A stretch of 64,000 nucleotides of DNA, from contig JAOBSW010000690.1 in assembly GCA_026214975.1 (NCBI GenBank), forward strand, positions 1 through 64,000, read 5' to 3'. This DNA comes from Gentiana macrophylla (lineage: Eukaryota > Streptophyta > Magnoliopsida > Gentianales > Gentianaceae). Both the position numbers and the translations under genes were made by a program. The notes beneath the pieces are model-generated. The model made no database searches and had not been told where the DNA came from. It saw only the letters and a program-made list of their open reading frames with translations. Below, piece after piece: positions 35,084 to 47,629 of the stretch. Position 1 is the first letter of the stretch. Each line of letters starts with the position of its first letter.

Positions 35084-36458
35084 CATATATAGATTAATCT
35101 CAATCCTGATGTGATTACAGTCTACTGCTTGGTTCAAAGTAGGGTTTGATGTGTTAGTTAAGGATCACTTGGATACATGTGATCTGAACACTTCTCGTTG
35201 GCTCTATTCTGGAATGAGTGAGTAGTTTGTGACTTCACAGATATGGAATCCATTCCTTCCTGCGGGAAGTAGACAGACAGTTCTCTTATTTGTTAATCCC
35301 AGAAACTGATCGATGGGCCCAGTTCATATTATATTTGTTATGAACTAATTGATCATTAGGGGGTTATTGGTAAATAAGGATAAGATGTTTTGAGAAGGGT
35401 TTACGGAAATATCACGAATCAAAATGAACAGTCTATGGAGGATTTATCCGTATGTAATGATTATATCAATGGATGCTTATCGACTCAGTGATTAGAGTGT
35501 AAGTATAGATCTATAATCGATAGAGTTCAATTTTGGGTTTATGGTGGCGTAATCCCGGAATTAATAGATTGAATAAGAATTGTTCTGTTCGATGAATAAT
35601 TTTATTTAATTTATGGTACCTACTGGTTATAGGTCCATGGTCCCCGATGTGGCTCCTAACAAGCATATGTTTCATGACGTTGGGCCTCAATGATAATTAA
35701 GTAGTTGGACTATTTAATTGATGTGCGAATAATTATTTAGTGGGCTAAATAATTAAATAAATGGAAAAAACATTTTTTGTAGACTCGGCCCATTATGAGA
35801 AATTTTGTGTGCTAGCCTTATTTGACTAGGGCATGGCGTGTTCTACATGTTGTGATTAGGAAGAAATTAGTTTTCTTGGATAATTACATGTCATGTGATT
35901 AATTGTTTATATGTTAAATAATTAATCAGGAGATATTAGATATTATCTATTATATATATCTAAATTAGTTTTAGAATATATTAGATTTATCTTTTATTTA
36001 ATAAAGGATTATTATGATTGATTATTTAATTAATTATTGAATCCTTGAAAGACAAGGATTTCACTCCTATATAAAGAGAGTTCTCCTAAACATTTAATAT
36101 ACCATAATACACGCATATACACACAAAATAAGCTTGGAATTTTCGGCCAAGCTTAGGGTTTCGAGTTGGGAATATCTTCGGGATTTTCCGGGTAGCATAT
36201 CTAGGAGGTCAAGCATCAAGGATCAACATCCACCGGTTGTTGCTTGGAGATACAAATCGGAAGACTGTGGCCTCTCAACTATTTGGATCTCGGCTTCTCA
36301 GTCTTTGGATCTAATCTTTTGATTGGTAAGTAGATCTAACCTTCTTGTAGTTTAGATCTATTTATTTTATATGCTTTAATTTACATTGATCGTGATCCTT
36401 GTTTTTCCACTGCGTAACAGGGCGGATCTAGATCCGTCCGGCGATATTACATCCAACA
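35084..36458 (+). repeat. LARD LTR2, right part
   Basis: Begins with the CATAT duplication, then continues LTR2 to ATCCAACA. LTR2 without the insertion is about 1785 bases, like LTR1. TATA box 36068-36075. The primer site follows at 36461. Confidence 0.9.
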
Positions 36459-38738
36459 AGTGGTATCGGAGCCTCCGATCTATAAATTAAAGTATAATTG
36501 ATAGATCTAGGAGTAGAAATTGCATGTTTAGATTGCATTGTTTTTCCATTAATTTTACTTCCAAAATCATGATGATGAATGCTTTGATATGTTGTGGTTG
36601 AAGAGATGGATTGGGGTTAGTATTGTTTACTCGTTAGATCTATTGTAAACTCATACAAATTCGTTTATATGAGTATAAGAAATTTTGTAATTTTAGTTTC
36701 CTAGAAGTAGATCTGTATTGTCTCTGTTCATTTTTTATTCATTCCTAGAGATTGATCCGTTGAAACGACAATCCCTCCTGTCAGAATGAAGAATAAAAGT
36801 TGAGGATCAAGCCCTCAAAATTTGATGTCAATCGGAATCTGTCTCGATATCAGATCGCTGCAAAAAAGTTACTGGAGGAGTTTGAAACATAGATCCGACC
36901 ATTCAGATTGACTAACATGGATTTATGAACAAGCTCTAAAAATTTCAGGTCGATCGGGTTTTGTCTCGGTGCCCGATCGTCTCCGGGAAGACACTGTTGC
37001 GCCGCATTTGTAAACAGATGCAGCAGTTGGATCGGCGGCTTGCTAGGATCAATTGGGCCGTCAAAACTCGGATCCAACCGTCCATATTAAATTGGGTGGA
37101 GTGAAGAACAATTCCATAAAGTTTTGTGACGATCAAAGTTAGTTTGGATGTCTGATCATCGATAAAACGCAGCAGCAGCAGAATAGAAAATAGTAAACCC
37201 TAGTTAGGGTTTGTTTATTTTTCTGTTTAATAGGTTAGATACGGGGTACCAACGATCCATCTTGATGTTTATTTTCCGCACTAGTATGTATGCTTAGGAT
37301 GTATGCGTAGAACCGTAAAATTACCATGACATGCATTATATCATTAATTATACCCCATATGCATACATGTAACAATTTAATTCTGGATAATTAATTAGGC
37401 ATGTATTCAACTCGATTAATTAGTTAATTTTTTAATTAACTGTTTTGGGAATTAATTATTTATAAACTAATTAAAGAACCGAGGAACCGAGTTTTGTCAA
37501 TCCTTAAGTTTTCGGTGATGGATTCTCGGTGAATCCCACCTTAAACCGGAACGAGATTGCGGGTTTGTTCCGTAGTGTCTACGGGAAAGTTTGACAATTT
37601 AAGAAATCGGAAAATCATGATACATGGGTTCGGAAATGGTCTAACCATGGTTGGGTAAGTTCAAATGAGCTACGGCTCGATCGACTCACCCTCCACGTGT
37701 GACGTTTGCACGGGGGTTTGGCAAGACTTAGCATATCCGACAATCCTTTAGGGTTAAACGGGGCTTCTCCTAGCCGGATCCGACCGACAGTCACATACGT
37801 TCCAACGAATAAGACTGGTAGGCTAGCCTATATTACCGACACCATCCGGGTACAAGATTTATTGTTTCTTAAAATATTGTCAAGTCCAAAACCGCGATCA
37901 GTAGACCCACTACTTTTTCAAAATATTGAGTGGGAGCGGGGAAGGCGACAGCCGACCCCATGGCCTCTACTATAGATGCAAGCAAGTGAGAGAATGGTGA
38001 CACCTCATTCTGCTTTGATTTCGGCCCCCTTCGGATGGTGTTCACCACTATCAAAATTCAAGGCTTGGTCTCCGAAAGGATAGGATCTTGAGGACTTGCC
38101 TGGTCACTGACCTGCCCTACGTAGGCATACTCGGGGCGTACTTAAATGTCTGATATAGTAGGTCACACTCATCAGGATATTTTAAGAAATATCTTGGCTG
38201 AAAAGGAAGGTAATAGACGATTAAAGTATGGGATGTACGATTCCCATGAGATGTTTGATTCTCAAAGTTTAAACATCGAGAGAGATTGTCTTAGTTTAAC
38301 CGTCATCATGCTAATACCGACCCCCTAGGCGGCGGTACGATGTGAGGTTAAATCCTTGGAATGGTAGGATAGACTTTTACAGTTTATAATTCCTAAAATT
38401 TATCTAGCCGTGTATGTATGAATTTTATTTACAACTATCATCTCTAGACTACTAAACTGCTAGTGTAATGACTTCATTAAAAGTGGAAAGCAACAAGAAC
38501 GTTGAACTCATCGAAGAATGCAATTAAATTTCAGAAGAGATATTCCTCTTGAGCCTTTAAATCTTAAGTGACATAGTATAGGTATGTCAGCTCTTTGTCA
38601 CTGTCTTTGAATCGAGACGCACTTAGTTCAAAGATGATGTAGGACTATATAAAATTCTATTAATGAATTTTAATTGTGTGAGTAATCACACAAGAAATTT
38701 CTAATTGAAAATTTGGAAAAATCATAAATAAAGTGCTG

Positions 38739-38994
38739 CTAGTTAGACGGTATTTGGAACCGATAAACTAGTGGGAGCTTTATTCTTATGATTTTTTGTT
38801 TTTCTGAATCATTAGAAATGTTTAAGAGACTGCACAAGAGTTCCATTCTTGGAAAAACATGAACAAAGCATTACTATTTAGAAGGTATTTGGAACCGATA
38901 AACTTGTGGGAGCTTAGTTCTGGTGATTTTCTAATCTCTGAAAAATCAAAAAAAAGCATTGCTAGTTAGACGGTATTTGGAACCGATAAACTGG
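38739..38994 (+). repeat. Three stem-loop motifs in LARD int2
   Basis: Copies at 38739-38771, 38874-38906 and 38962-38994, with the spacing found in int1. The middle copy has lost the outer pairs (CTATTT against AACTTG) but keeps the inner GGT..ACC arms and the loop ATTTGGA. Confidence 0.75.
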
Positions 38995-41315
38995 TGGGAA
39001 CTTTATCCTTATGATTTGTTGGATAGTCCAAACGAGTAAAACTATCATTAGACATCCCACAGTTCACGAGTAGTGTCTACTCAAATGAACTGCTAGTTCA
39101 AGACTATTTCCATATAAGGAAAGTCAAGAATGGGAAAGAATGTCTATACATGTTAGTCATCTAAACTAAGTAGTTTAAAGGCCAAAACAGAATATTATTA
39201 AAATGAAAATCAGAGGATAAGGAAGGTGATTTCGGATCACTGACCAATGCATCCTTAACGATTTCCTCGAAAGCTAAGTTTTTTGGAAGAACAAGGTAGC
39301 TATGCATTAAACGATAAATATAGTAGACAACGGGCAGTTATTTCAGCTAGAATAGTGGGAGTGATATAAGGAAATGAATTTCAGATTCAATCCTTGAATA
39401 TCACAGTGAATTTATTTTCTGCTTTCAGATTCGTTGGAACAGATTCACTTTCAATTCGATAATTTGTTTGTCTTATAGAAAGTGAATATGACATTTGTAG
39501 CATGAATCCAAGACTCAGACTTTTGTTTGATAAAGTCAGAACCACTAAGGAATGCTAAGAATATATATGTAACACATCTTAAACTATTAAAGGCAAAAGG
39601 TTTCCGTATTTATATAAACACTTCTTCATACTCTATTAATTAGTGCATATTTCCTAAAGACAAGATCTGAAGGCTGGCTTAGGGTGATTCCTATCTCCCA
39701 GTAAAGGAACACTGTCACAAAAAGAATAATGACTAAGCTTCCTTTCAATCGGAAAGGGTAATAGATTTAAGGAAGTAACATAGCTTGTTCATAATGACCT
39801 TCGGGGTCTTGAGAAAGATACAAGTTAAAGGAACTTCTGAGTAGTGACATCTCATCAGAAAACTACTCGAAACACCAGTAAGATTATCTAAAATATTTGG
39901 AGGTATCTCTGATTTCACCAGAGATAGAGTATTCCATGCTCAGTAATAGGCCATAGCATAGTCTTGGGACTGATGCTCGGCCTGCCTCCCAGTGGAATTT
40001 ACCCACTGAGGGATAACACCATAAATTTGCCTCATATATTTATTAATCTGCTACAATACACTGCTTAACTCATTTAAAATATTGGTTGCGAAATAACGGT
40101 TTACACTATCATGTAAAACAGAGAAGTGTACCTATAAGATGCTTACAAATTTGTGGATAAGGAGTGAATTCTGTTCACCCCAATTCCATCAATATAGGCA
40201 TTTATCACTTAGTGTTTGAAGGTAGGACTGGAAATTTTGCGGGCACGTTTAGATGATGACTGTTCGTGCAATATCTTATACGTTGAGTAAAGGTTGGTTA
40301 TAAGATTCTTAATATTAGAAAGTGAAGGTTATACTGTCAAAACCCCTTCTAAAAGGGTCTATGAATAACAACCATGGACTTTGGAGTACTTTTACTCAAG
40401 GTAGTTACTAACTGATTAGATCAGACCATGTCTAACATTGGTTGTTTGTGATAACACTGATAATTTGTACTAGATCAAAATATCGATCCACCAAGAACAC
40501 AATGGGAGTATGGTTTAACCATTACTTATTGTGGTTTTCTGAAGACTTTGCAGCTTACAGAGGTGATTGATAACCTATGGTTCCTTGTGGGATGTATAGG
40601 ATTTTGATCAATAGAGGTTGGTTTAAAAGCCATAACCCTGTGAATTGAGATTTGATACTCCAGTTCTGTTCACACTCTAGTAGAACCACCTGAGTGTCTC
40701 AGGCCCAGTGCGAGTAATTGGATCTACATGAAAAGAGTCGAATGAATAGAAAGTTTAACTTTCGGTACAAAGCTGAGTGGTCTAGGGGTGATTCCCTAAC
40801 AAGCAGAGAGTTAACCAGACCGTGAACTCTCTCACCACTCGGTCTTGTTTGATTTCATTAGAAACCAGAAAATAGGGGTGATTCCCTAGGACTTTCTTTC
40901 CGAACAAACAAAATCTGAATTCATTCGGAATAGAAAGGTTTTAGCTAAGAACAAATGGCAGATTCATTAGAAAGCAGAAAATATGGGTGATTCCCTGAGA
41001 CTTTTTTGCTGAACAATCGGAATCTGAATTTATTCGTAACCAAGGCTTATATCCTTTGTGGATTAAAGCAAACCTCTAGGTCATTTAAAAGTCACATATT
41101 TCAAGTATGTGGACTTGACCAGAATATTGATAAGTCTTTCATAGACTAGACGTCAGCATTGGTAAAGTAGTGTTCATGAATGGTAACACTGAAACAATTG
41201 GAAAAAACATGGGTTTGTTATCTGAAGTCAGGAAACGGACTTGCCAAGATTCTCTTTATGAAAGAATCGGACTACATTCTAAAGGATTTGATTCAGTCAA
41301 ATTCCCGAGAATATG

Positions 41316-41861
41316 TGATGTGATCCGTCCCATGACATTTTATTTGTTTTGTTTATTTTAGTTTTCTGTGTTTTAATGAATAAAACGGCCTTAGGCCCGT
41401 GTCAAAAGTTGCCCATATGTTAGTATATTGGGCCAGGTGTTTATTTTTAGCAAATAATAGATGTTTGGGCTTATCAGGGTTGAGTTGGGATTGTTACAAA
41501 ATAAAGTGGCGAAAATTACATGTAATTTATCCCACATCGGTTAGGAGATTGTCAGTCTTTTATTTTGTAGCCTATATAAAGGCAACCACTTGTAATTTTA
41601 TAAGACAATGAATGATGAATCTATTATAATGAAATTGAGAGTTTTCTCTTCTTCCTTGGTCTGTGATTGATCAAGAACATCGCTTGCGAGCGAGTGATCT
41701 CTTTGTCGTAGAGATTGCACCCCTTTCGAGAGCTTATCAGCGTTCTTGAGCAAAGCGTTGAGTTGTTCTTGGCCCTCTTCCTAGACTCGCTGCTTGACTA
41801 GGTTAGGGTTTTTCGGCTCGTATTGATCCTTTCGTCGATCTCCTGGAATCGTATCGCATCT
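41316..41861 (+). repeat. G1 5' LTR
   Basis: 546 bases. TATATAAA at 41573-41580. The end reads GCATCT, one base off the inverted terminus CATCA. Confidence 0.9.
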
Positions 41862-42688
41862 GTTGGTAGCAGAGCTTAGCGACGAAGGTATCAAATATCC
41901 CTGTTTATTTTCCTTCTTTAATTTTCTTATTCAAAAAATAAAAATTTAGTTCCTTGTTTTTTGTTCATTAATTTCGTCCACCCTCTCCCAAGAACATCCA
42001 AAATCTTCAAATCTTCATCCATCCTACCCGGAAAACTTGAAGATTCTTCAAACCTTCATCCCGTTACAGATCCCGTTTTTTTTATCAGTTCGTTTCCTAA
42101 CCAAAACAGCTCGAACAATTCTGCACTTTTTACCACGTATACAACGCATCTCGTGCTACAATTTCTCTATTTACACCCAATGAAGATTCAACATAAATCT
42201 TGCCTAAAACCGCCGATTACTCCGAAAAATCTGTCCAGAAAAACTGCAGCAGTAAATCATTGTTTGAATTTGTTTTCAGTGGGATAAACGAATTACAATT
42301 ACCTGAAAATTGGTGAACTTATAGGAAATTTTCAGATATACAACTTTTGTCTTTTGATATTTTCCAAATTCGCTGTAGTTTTAACGGAATCGGCACCTTA
42401 AGTCACGGCTATCAATCTGGAAATTTTTGACAGATTGCATCAGTTTCTGAAAAACGATTGTTTGAGCGACTTCCGTATCTCCAAAAAATCTGAAAATTTG
42501 ATATCCGTTAGAAAACTCTCATTTCTACAATATTTGTCTTTTGAGTTTTCCCAAATTTGTAGTCTTTCGGTGCTTAAATACGTGGGTTTCACACCCAGGG
42601 TGTAAACCTTTTCACACCTGTGAAATACTGTTGTCAAAACAATTGTGAAACTAAGTCATCTGGAGGGTATGAATCATTGAAATGAGAG
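41862..42688 (+). other. G1 leader, non-coding
   Basis: Starts with the primer site. Two related segments around 42330-42375 and 42500-42560 (AACTTTTGTCTTTTGA-like, then TTTTCCAAATT) look like an old duplication. The frame at 41961-42287 is not supported by similarity. Confidence 0.5.
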
Positions 42689-43885
42689 ATGTTTGTGGTA
42701 AAGAAAACCTTGAGTAGTGTGGTGAACGTGGAGAATGATTTGCACCGAGAAAATAATTTTCATACGAGGGTTTGGGTTAGTTGGAAGGTTTGCTTAATGA
42801 AAATTGATGCGGGAAGCTGTGCCAATGTCATAAGTGCTGGTTTTGTCTCCGATTTAGCTATTCCTACGACACCTCATCCTCAACCATATACGTTGCAAGG
42901 ACTCAGTTATGTTGGTCAAGTGCAAGTTACCAAACATGCCTTAATATCTTTTAATCTTGGTAGGCTCGATGATGATGTTTTATGTGATGTAGTCCCTAAG
43001 TATGCTTGTCATATCATACTTGGGAGACCGTGGAAATATGATAGGAGGGTTACGTATGATGGGTATTTGAATAGCTACACCTTGCGCCATAAGAGGATGA
43101 GACTTACACTCCGTTCCTTATCCCCCGAAGATGCCCACAAAGATCAACTCAAACTAGCAGCCGCACATGAGGAAGCTCGTTTGAAATGTGAATCCGAAAG
43201 GGAAAAAGCCTTGGTTGAAGCAAACAAGGAAGAGAGTGTTAGCATTCAAGAGAAGGTAATCCAAGAGTCTATGGTGGCAGATACAATCACCGAGGAGAAT
43301 GAGATTGTGGAAGAAGTAGTGGAGAGTAATGAGGAATTAGTTGTGGATGAGATAGTTCACGTTGATGAGGCCTTTGTTGATGGTCATGTTGAGAGTGTTG
43401 TTGAGCATGAGGAATTTCTTGGTACACCAGCCGAGGTTTTTGACTTATCTTTGCAGGTCCAAGATGATCTTCCATATGAGGTGGAGACTAAGCACTTGGA
43501 TACGTCCAAGGCAACCTTTGTTGTTCCTTTAGTTGATCTTTCCCAGGTGGTTCTTGGTGGGATGCCGGCACATCATTTTGTTGATCTTTTTGCTGCATGT
43601 GTTGATGCGGCTCCGATATTGCATTGCTCTAGTTATATTGCTGCCACACCATGTTTCGTCCACAGTTTGGTCAGGCCACAATTCTGTTCTTCTGTCTCAT
43701 TGTTGCAGCACACGTCGTACTTTTCACATCAAGTTGATTTGAGGTTTTCACTTCGTCGTATATTTGATCCCGGTATAGCATTGATGTTTTTTGTGGGTTG
43801 TTCGGGATTTGTTTCTAATGCTGACTTCTATGACGTCCTGTTGATTCGAGGACGAATCCTTTCCAACCGGGAGGGAATGATGTGA
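42689..43885 (+). CDS. G1 protein: degenerate gypsy protease plus unknown C-terminal domain
   Basis: 398 residues, uninterrupted. Residues 30-135 match the retropepsin of plant Ty3/gypsy polyproteins: KIDAGSCANVISAGFV, then LPTTPHP-like PTTPHPQPYTL, GQVQVTKHALISF, VLCDVVP, and HIILGRPWKYDRRVTYDGY. The active site is D40-A41-G42 where Asp-Ser/Thr-Gly is expected, so activity is doubtful. Residues about 135-285 are acidic (EEVVESNEELVVDEIVHVDE) and may form coils. Residues about 289-398 repeat the G2 C-terminal block (PAHHFVDLFAACVDA, TPCF, QFCSSV, FDPGIAL, LLIRGRILSNREGMM). The frame passes through the purine tract and ends eight bases into the LTR. Reverse transcriptase and integrase have been deleted between the two parts. 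An upstream extension is possible. Confidence 0.8.
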   Translation: MFVVKKTLSSVVNVENDLHRENNFHTRVWVSWKVCLMKIDAGSCANVISAGFVSDLAIPTTPHPQPYTLQGLSYVGQVQVTKHALISFNLGRLDDDVLCDVVPKYACHIILGRPWKYDRRVTYDGYLNSYTLRHKRMRLTLRSLSPEDAHKDQLKLAAAHEEARLKCESEREKALVEANKEESVSIQEKVIQESMVADTITEENEIVEEVVESNEELVVDEIVHVDEAFVDGHVESVVEHEEFLGTPAEVFDLSLQVQDDLPYEVETKHLDTSKATFVVPLVDLSQVVLGGMPAHHFVDLFAACVDAAPILHCSSYIAATPCFVHSLVRPQFCSSVSLLQHTSYFSHQVDLRFSLRRIFDPGIALMFFVGCSGFVSNADFYDVLLIRGRILSNREGMM

Positions 43886-44422
43886 TCCGTCCAAAGACAT
43901 TTTATTTGTTTTGTTTATTTTAGTTTTCGGTGTTTTAATGAATAAAACGGCCTTAGGCCCATGTCAAAAATTTCCCATATGTTAGTATATTGGGCCAGGT
44001 GTTTATTTTTAGCAAATAATAGCCGTTTGGTCTTATCAGGGTTGAGTTAGGATTGTTACAAAATAAAGTGGCGAAAATTACATGTAATTTATCCCACATC
44101 GGTTAGGAGATTGTCAGTCTTTTATTTTGTGGCCTATATAAAGGGAACCACTTGTAATTTTATAAGACAATGAATGATGAATCTATTATAATGAAATTGA
44201 GAGTTTTCTCTTCTTCCTTGGTCTGTGATTGATCAAGAACATCGCTTGCGAGCGAGTGATCTCTTTGTCGTAGAGATTGCACCCCTTTCGAGAGCTTATC
44301 AGCATTCTTGAGCAATGCGTTGAGTTGTTCTTGGCCTTCTTTCTAGACTGCTGCCCAGCTAGGTTAGGGTTTTTCGGCTCGTATTGATCCTTTCATCGAT
44401 CTCCTGGGAACGTATCGCATCA
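43878..44422 (+). repeat. G1 3' LTR
   Basis: 545 bases, ending CGCATCA before the ATATG duplication. TATATAAA at 44135-44142. Its first bases carry the stop codon of the G1 protein. Confidence 0.92.
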
Positions 44423-44674
44423 ATATGTCACTGGAAATCCCATCTTTCCTAATGGTTAAGATGATTTTGCATATCGGTATGCAACATTCAATGAAGTAGT
44501 CCTACCCTACCTCTCACGGAATGCTTCTCTAAACCTGAGGATGAATAGAAAACGGGATAGACTCTCTTTTGATAAGAGAAAGTCAGGTAATTACAAGTTA
44601 CTCGAATCTTGGATTCGAGTATTAAATAGCAAGTTTAGTACATCCTCAAGTATCTTTAGAGAACGAAGAATGAT

Positions 44675-44743
44675 ATGCTAGTATATTCGGGTGCGAACTT
44701 GGATATAAGTGATTACACTGATTCTGACTTTAAGTCAGATTAA
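44675..44743 (+). pseudogene. RNase H relic in LARD int2
   Basis: Same truncated piece as 17695-17763: MLVYSGANLDISDYTDSDFK and a stop three codons on. It shows that int1 and int2 descend from one already truncated ancestor. Confidence 0.8.
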
Positions 44744-45056
44744 GCATATTGGGAGAGTACCACCTGATTAGATGGACCAGCAACGTTTCGATCCTAAAGA
44801 TCGTCTCGAGCTGACAACCTAATAGATCAGTATACTAAGTCGCGTGGCATTTAGATGTTGCATACTCACCGAGTCACTGACCGACCCTGCGGCAGCACAC
44901 TCGGAGTGTATTTTGACATCTAAATGTTTTGATGCACTTGGCGGGTATAGAATTGAGGGATATATCTCATTTGCTTTTAGAGCAAGTGGGAGCATTTTGT
45001 GTATAAGGGTTATGCTCAAAACAATTAATCACTTGCCTTTCGTGCATGTGGGAGTT

Positions 45057-45745
45057 TGTTAGGTGTAGTACCCGAAAGACAATTTCTGTAATTGTTTTTG
45101 ACAGGATTTATAACTCATCTTAATATTTGCATTTTTGCTTATATTAATACACTGCTGAAAACCCTAAGTATATCGGTATGTAATAACATAACTCAGTGTA
45201 TGGCATACACACGAGGATTGAGTTAATGATGATATGCTTAAAACTAGTTAGCCCGTGGTGAATTTAATCATATTATGGGTCTCATGATTAATATACCAAT
45301 AATACGCCCAGAACACTTCACGGTGTGACCGTCTTATCTAGACCATCGGTATAAGGTAACTAGTGGGGCATTTATATATGATGTCTATCATATAGGACTG
45401 GACCGATTTGATTTGAATTCTCGATATAATTATGTGATCGAGAAATCTTATCGAATCACAAGATGATCATAAATGGATTAATCTCAATCCTGATGTGATC
45501 ACAATCTACTGCTTGGTTCAAAGTAGGGTTTGATGTGTTAGTTAAGGATAACTTGGATACATGTGATATGAACACTTCTCGTTGGCTCTATTCTAGATGA
45601 GTGAGTAGTCTGTGACTTCACAGATATGGAATCCATTCCTTCCTGCAGGAAGTAGACAGACAATTCCCTTATTTGTTAATCTTAGAAACTGATTGATGGG
45701 CCCAGTTCATATTATATTTGTTATGAACTAATTGACCACAAGGGG
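45057..45745 (+). repeat. LARD LTR3, left part
   Basis: First 689 bases of LTR3, opening TGTTAGGTGTAG. Interrupted by the T dimer after AGGGG (45741-45745). Confidence 0.9.
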
Positions 45746-47482
45746 TGTTGGTCCCTTGGAAAAGCTAACACAAGTTTAGAGGGGGGATGGGGGTGAATAA
45801 ACTTGTCACCAAAAACTTTCCCAAAACTGAAAGTACCCCAGGAACTGAGTTTCAACTAAACTCAAACTAAACTAACAAAGCGATGCTCGATTCGGTTTTG
45901 TTCCTATCCTTTAATCTTGCATAGAGTTAGCTAATTCAGCTTTTAATGATGCAAGAACTGAACTAACTTGCAGCGGATAAGATCAAGCCTTTCGTGCAAT
46001 AGATGTGTCAATAAAGATCTAATTCTCCTATGTATCAGTTTTGTGCTGACTCAGTGTCTGATGTTTGCTGAGTGAGTGATATCATGACAATGAAATAATT
46101 AAAGCAATCACAGCACAAATATAAATGCGTAAAGTAAATCAACACAGAGTTTGTTTATGGACGTTCCGGGTGGTGTAATCCCGTACGTCTCCCTTTCTCC
46201 TGTGGTGTATGAGGTTTCACTAGAATCTTGAGATAACTGTTACAAAATCCTAGCCTAATGACAATTATTCATGACACCCTAGTTTCACTGTATACACATA
46301 ATGAAGAAAGGTTAGATTGCTTCCTTCACTCTGCACACTGATCCTTCAGAGCTGGAATGACTCTTTCACAAGCTCACCACACAAACACAGTCTGCAGACT
46401 GCAATAATAGCTGTGGCAACTGAGTTGCAACCGTATGAGGAAATGTGGAGTTGCTTTCCAAAAACTATGCACGGCCAACCCTTTTTACACAAAGGTTAGG
46501 TTTATAATTAATCAAGAGATTAATTCAGTGAGCTGTCTGCTTCTTTTGGATATGGCGTTGTAGCTCCAAGATGCCTTCTTCCCCCTTAATGGTTTACTAA
46601 ATATTTCTTCATAATCTTCAAGGGAATTTCGTTGGCTTCCCCTTTTCTCGATATGATCTGATTTTCTGGATCTGGATCTTTATATATATGCTTTTTAAAA
46701 CATGTCCAAGATCTCACTTTTTCAAGCATTTCCATATGTGTATTTATAGGGATGATGTAGCGGTCAAATAAATCTTATAGCTGTTACATCTGTCGTTTAG
46801 CCAACGTTCATATGTACGACCTTTTGTTGTTTTTCTATTTCAAATTCAATAAGGCCTTAACTCAGTTTTATAATCTTCTTCAAAACTGAGTACCTCGTAT
46901 TCTTGACATCTAACTTCAATTGACTAAGTCAGAGTACACCATTTAGCTTCTTCTTTTCCTAGTAACTGATAATCTTTGTCCTTAAGATTATTCAGCTTTA
47001 CATGATCTATAGTTCAGTTTCAGGTCACCACAGACTTTCCTGAATCCTGACTTATAGTCATGACTTAATCATCTTCTAACTGAGTTTGCCACCTCAGTTA
47101 TTCAGTCTTCAAAAACTGAGTATGTGTCCCTCAGTTCATCAGTCTTCTTAGACAAGCCAACTGAGTCTGTGTCCCTCAGCGAACTTACCTTCTTCAGTTT
47201 TCTCATAACTGAGTCTGAACCCTCAGTTCTTCATAAGTATACTCAGTTTTCTTGATGTGACTCAGCTATTCGCCTAGTTCCTATCTATTACAATGCTTGT
47301 CTGAAACATCCTATACAAGGTTGGACTCTGACATAACTTTTACATCTTTTCTACACTATTTCTTGCTTCTTCTTTCATTATGCACTATAATGATTAGTTA
47401 TGACTTCATCATCATGGGTTATATGTGAACTTTCTACATATGTGATTTAATCATCATCAAAACACAAATATTATTTCCAACA
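45746..47482 (-). repeat. T dimer LTR A (sense 3' end)
   Basis: 1737 bases. TATA box 46741-46748 (minus strand). Hairpin array about 47078-47260. An odd patch at 45885-45912 has GCGATGCTCGATTCGG where LTR B has CTGATGCTCAGTTCAG. Confidence 0.9.
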
Positions 47483-47629
47483 ATTTCCCATTTTTGATGA
47501 TGTATCATAACCCTCCCTAAAAGCAATAATAAAAGAATAATGCAAGAAATCGTAACAAATAAAATGACAACCTAAAGCAATTTGAGTTTATACAAAGTTG
47601 TGCCAAAACAAACTGAGTTACTAAAGTTA

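Larger units (their letters stand above)
41316..44422 (+). mobile_element. G1: complete gypsy-like non-autonomous LTR element
   Basis: 3107 bases, LTRs 41316-41861 and 43878-44422, exact five-base duplication ATATG (41311-41315 and 44423-44427). The filled and empty site can be compared with int1 near 17440. LTRs open TGATGTGATCC and close CGCATCA in the 3' copy. Primer site TGGTAGCAGAGC (41864-41875). Purine tract GGGAGGGAA before the 3' LTR, preceded by GAGGACGAATCCTT, typical of plant Ty3/gypsy. It encodes one protein with a protease-like domain and no reverse transcriptase or integrase. LTRs differ at roughly 4-5 percent by eye. Confidence 0.93.
36459..45056 (+). mobile_element. LARD internal region 2, non-coding, interrupted by G1
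   Basis: Aligns with int1 along its length: leader to about 38345, stem-loops 38739-38994, paired repeats near 40867 and 40976, RNase H relic 44675-44743, 3' copy of the leader motif 44865-44910, purine tract before LTR3. G1 splits it at 41315. Without G1 it is about 5.49 kb. Small frames (37706-37975, 38146-38328, 41170-41361, 44819-45062) have no counterpart kept in int1 and are not supported as genes. Confidence 0.75.

Noticed and set aside
41961..42287. 108-residue frame in the G1 leader
   Set aside because: Ends before the real ORF, has no similarity and low-complexity composition. Treated as leader.
44819..45062. Overlapping frames on both strands before LTR3
   Set aside because: Non-coding LARD 3' end and purine tract. 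The equivalent part of int1 is not open.
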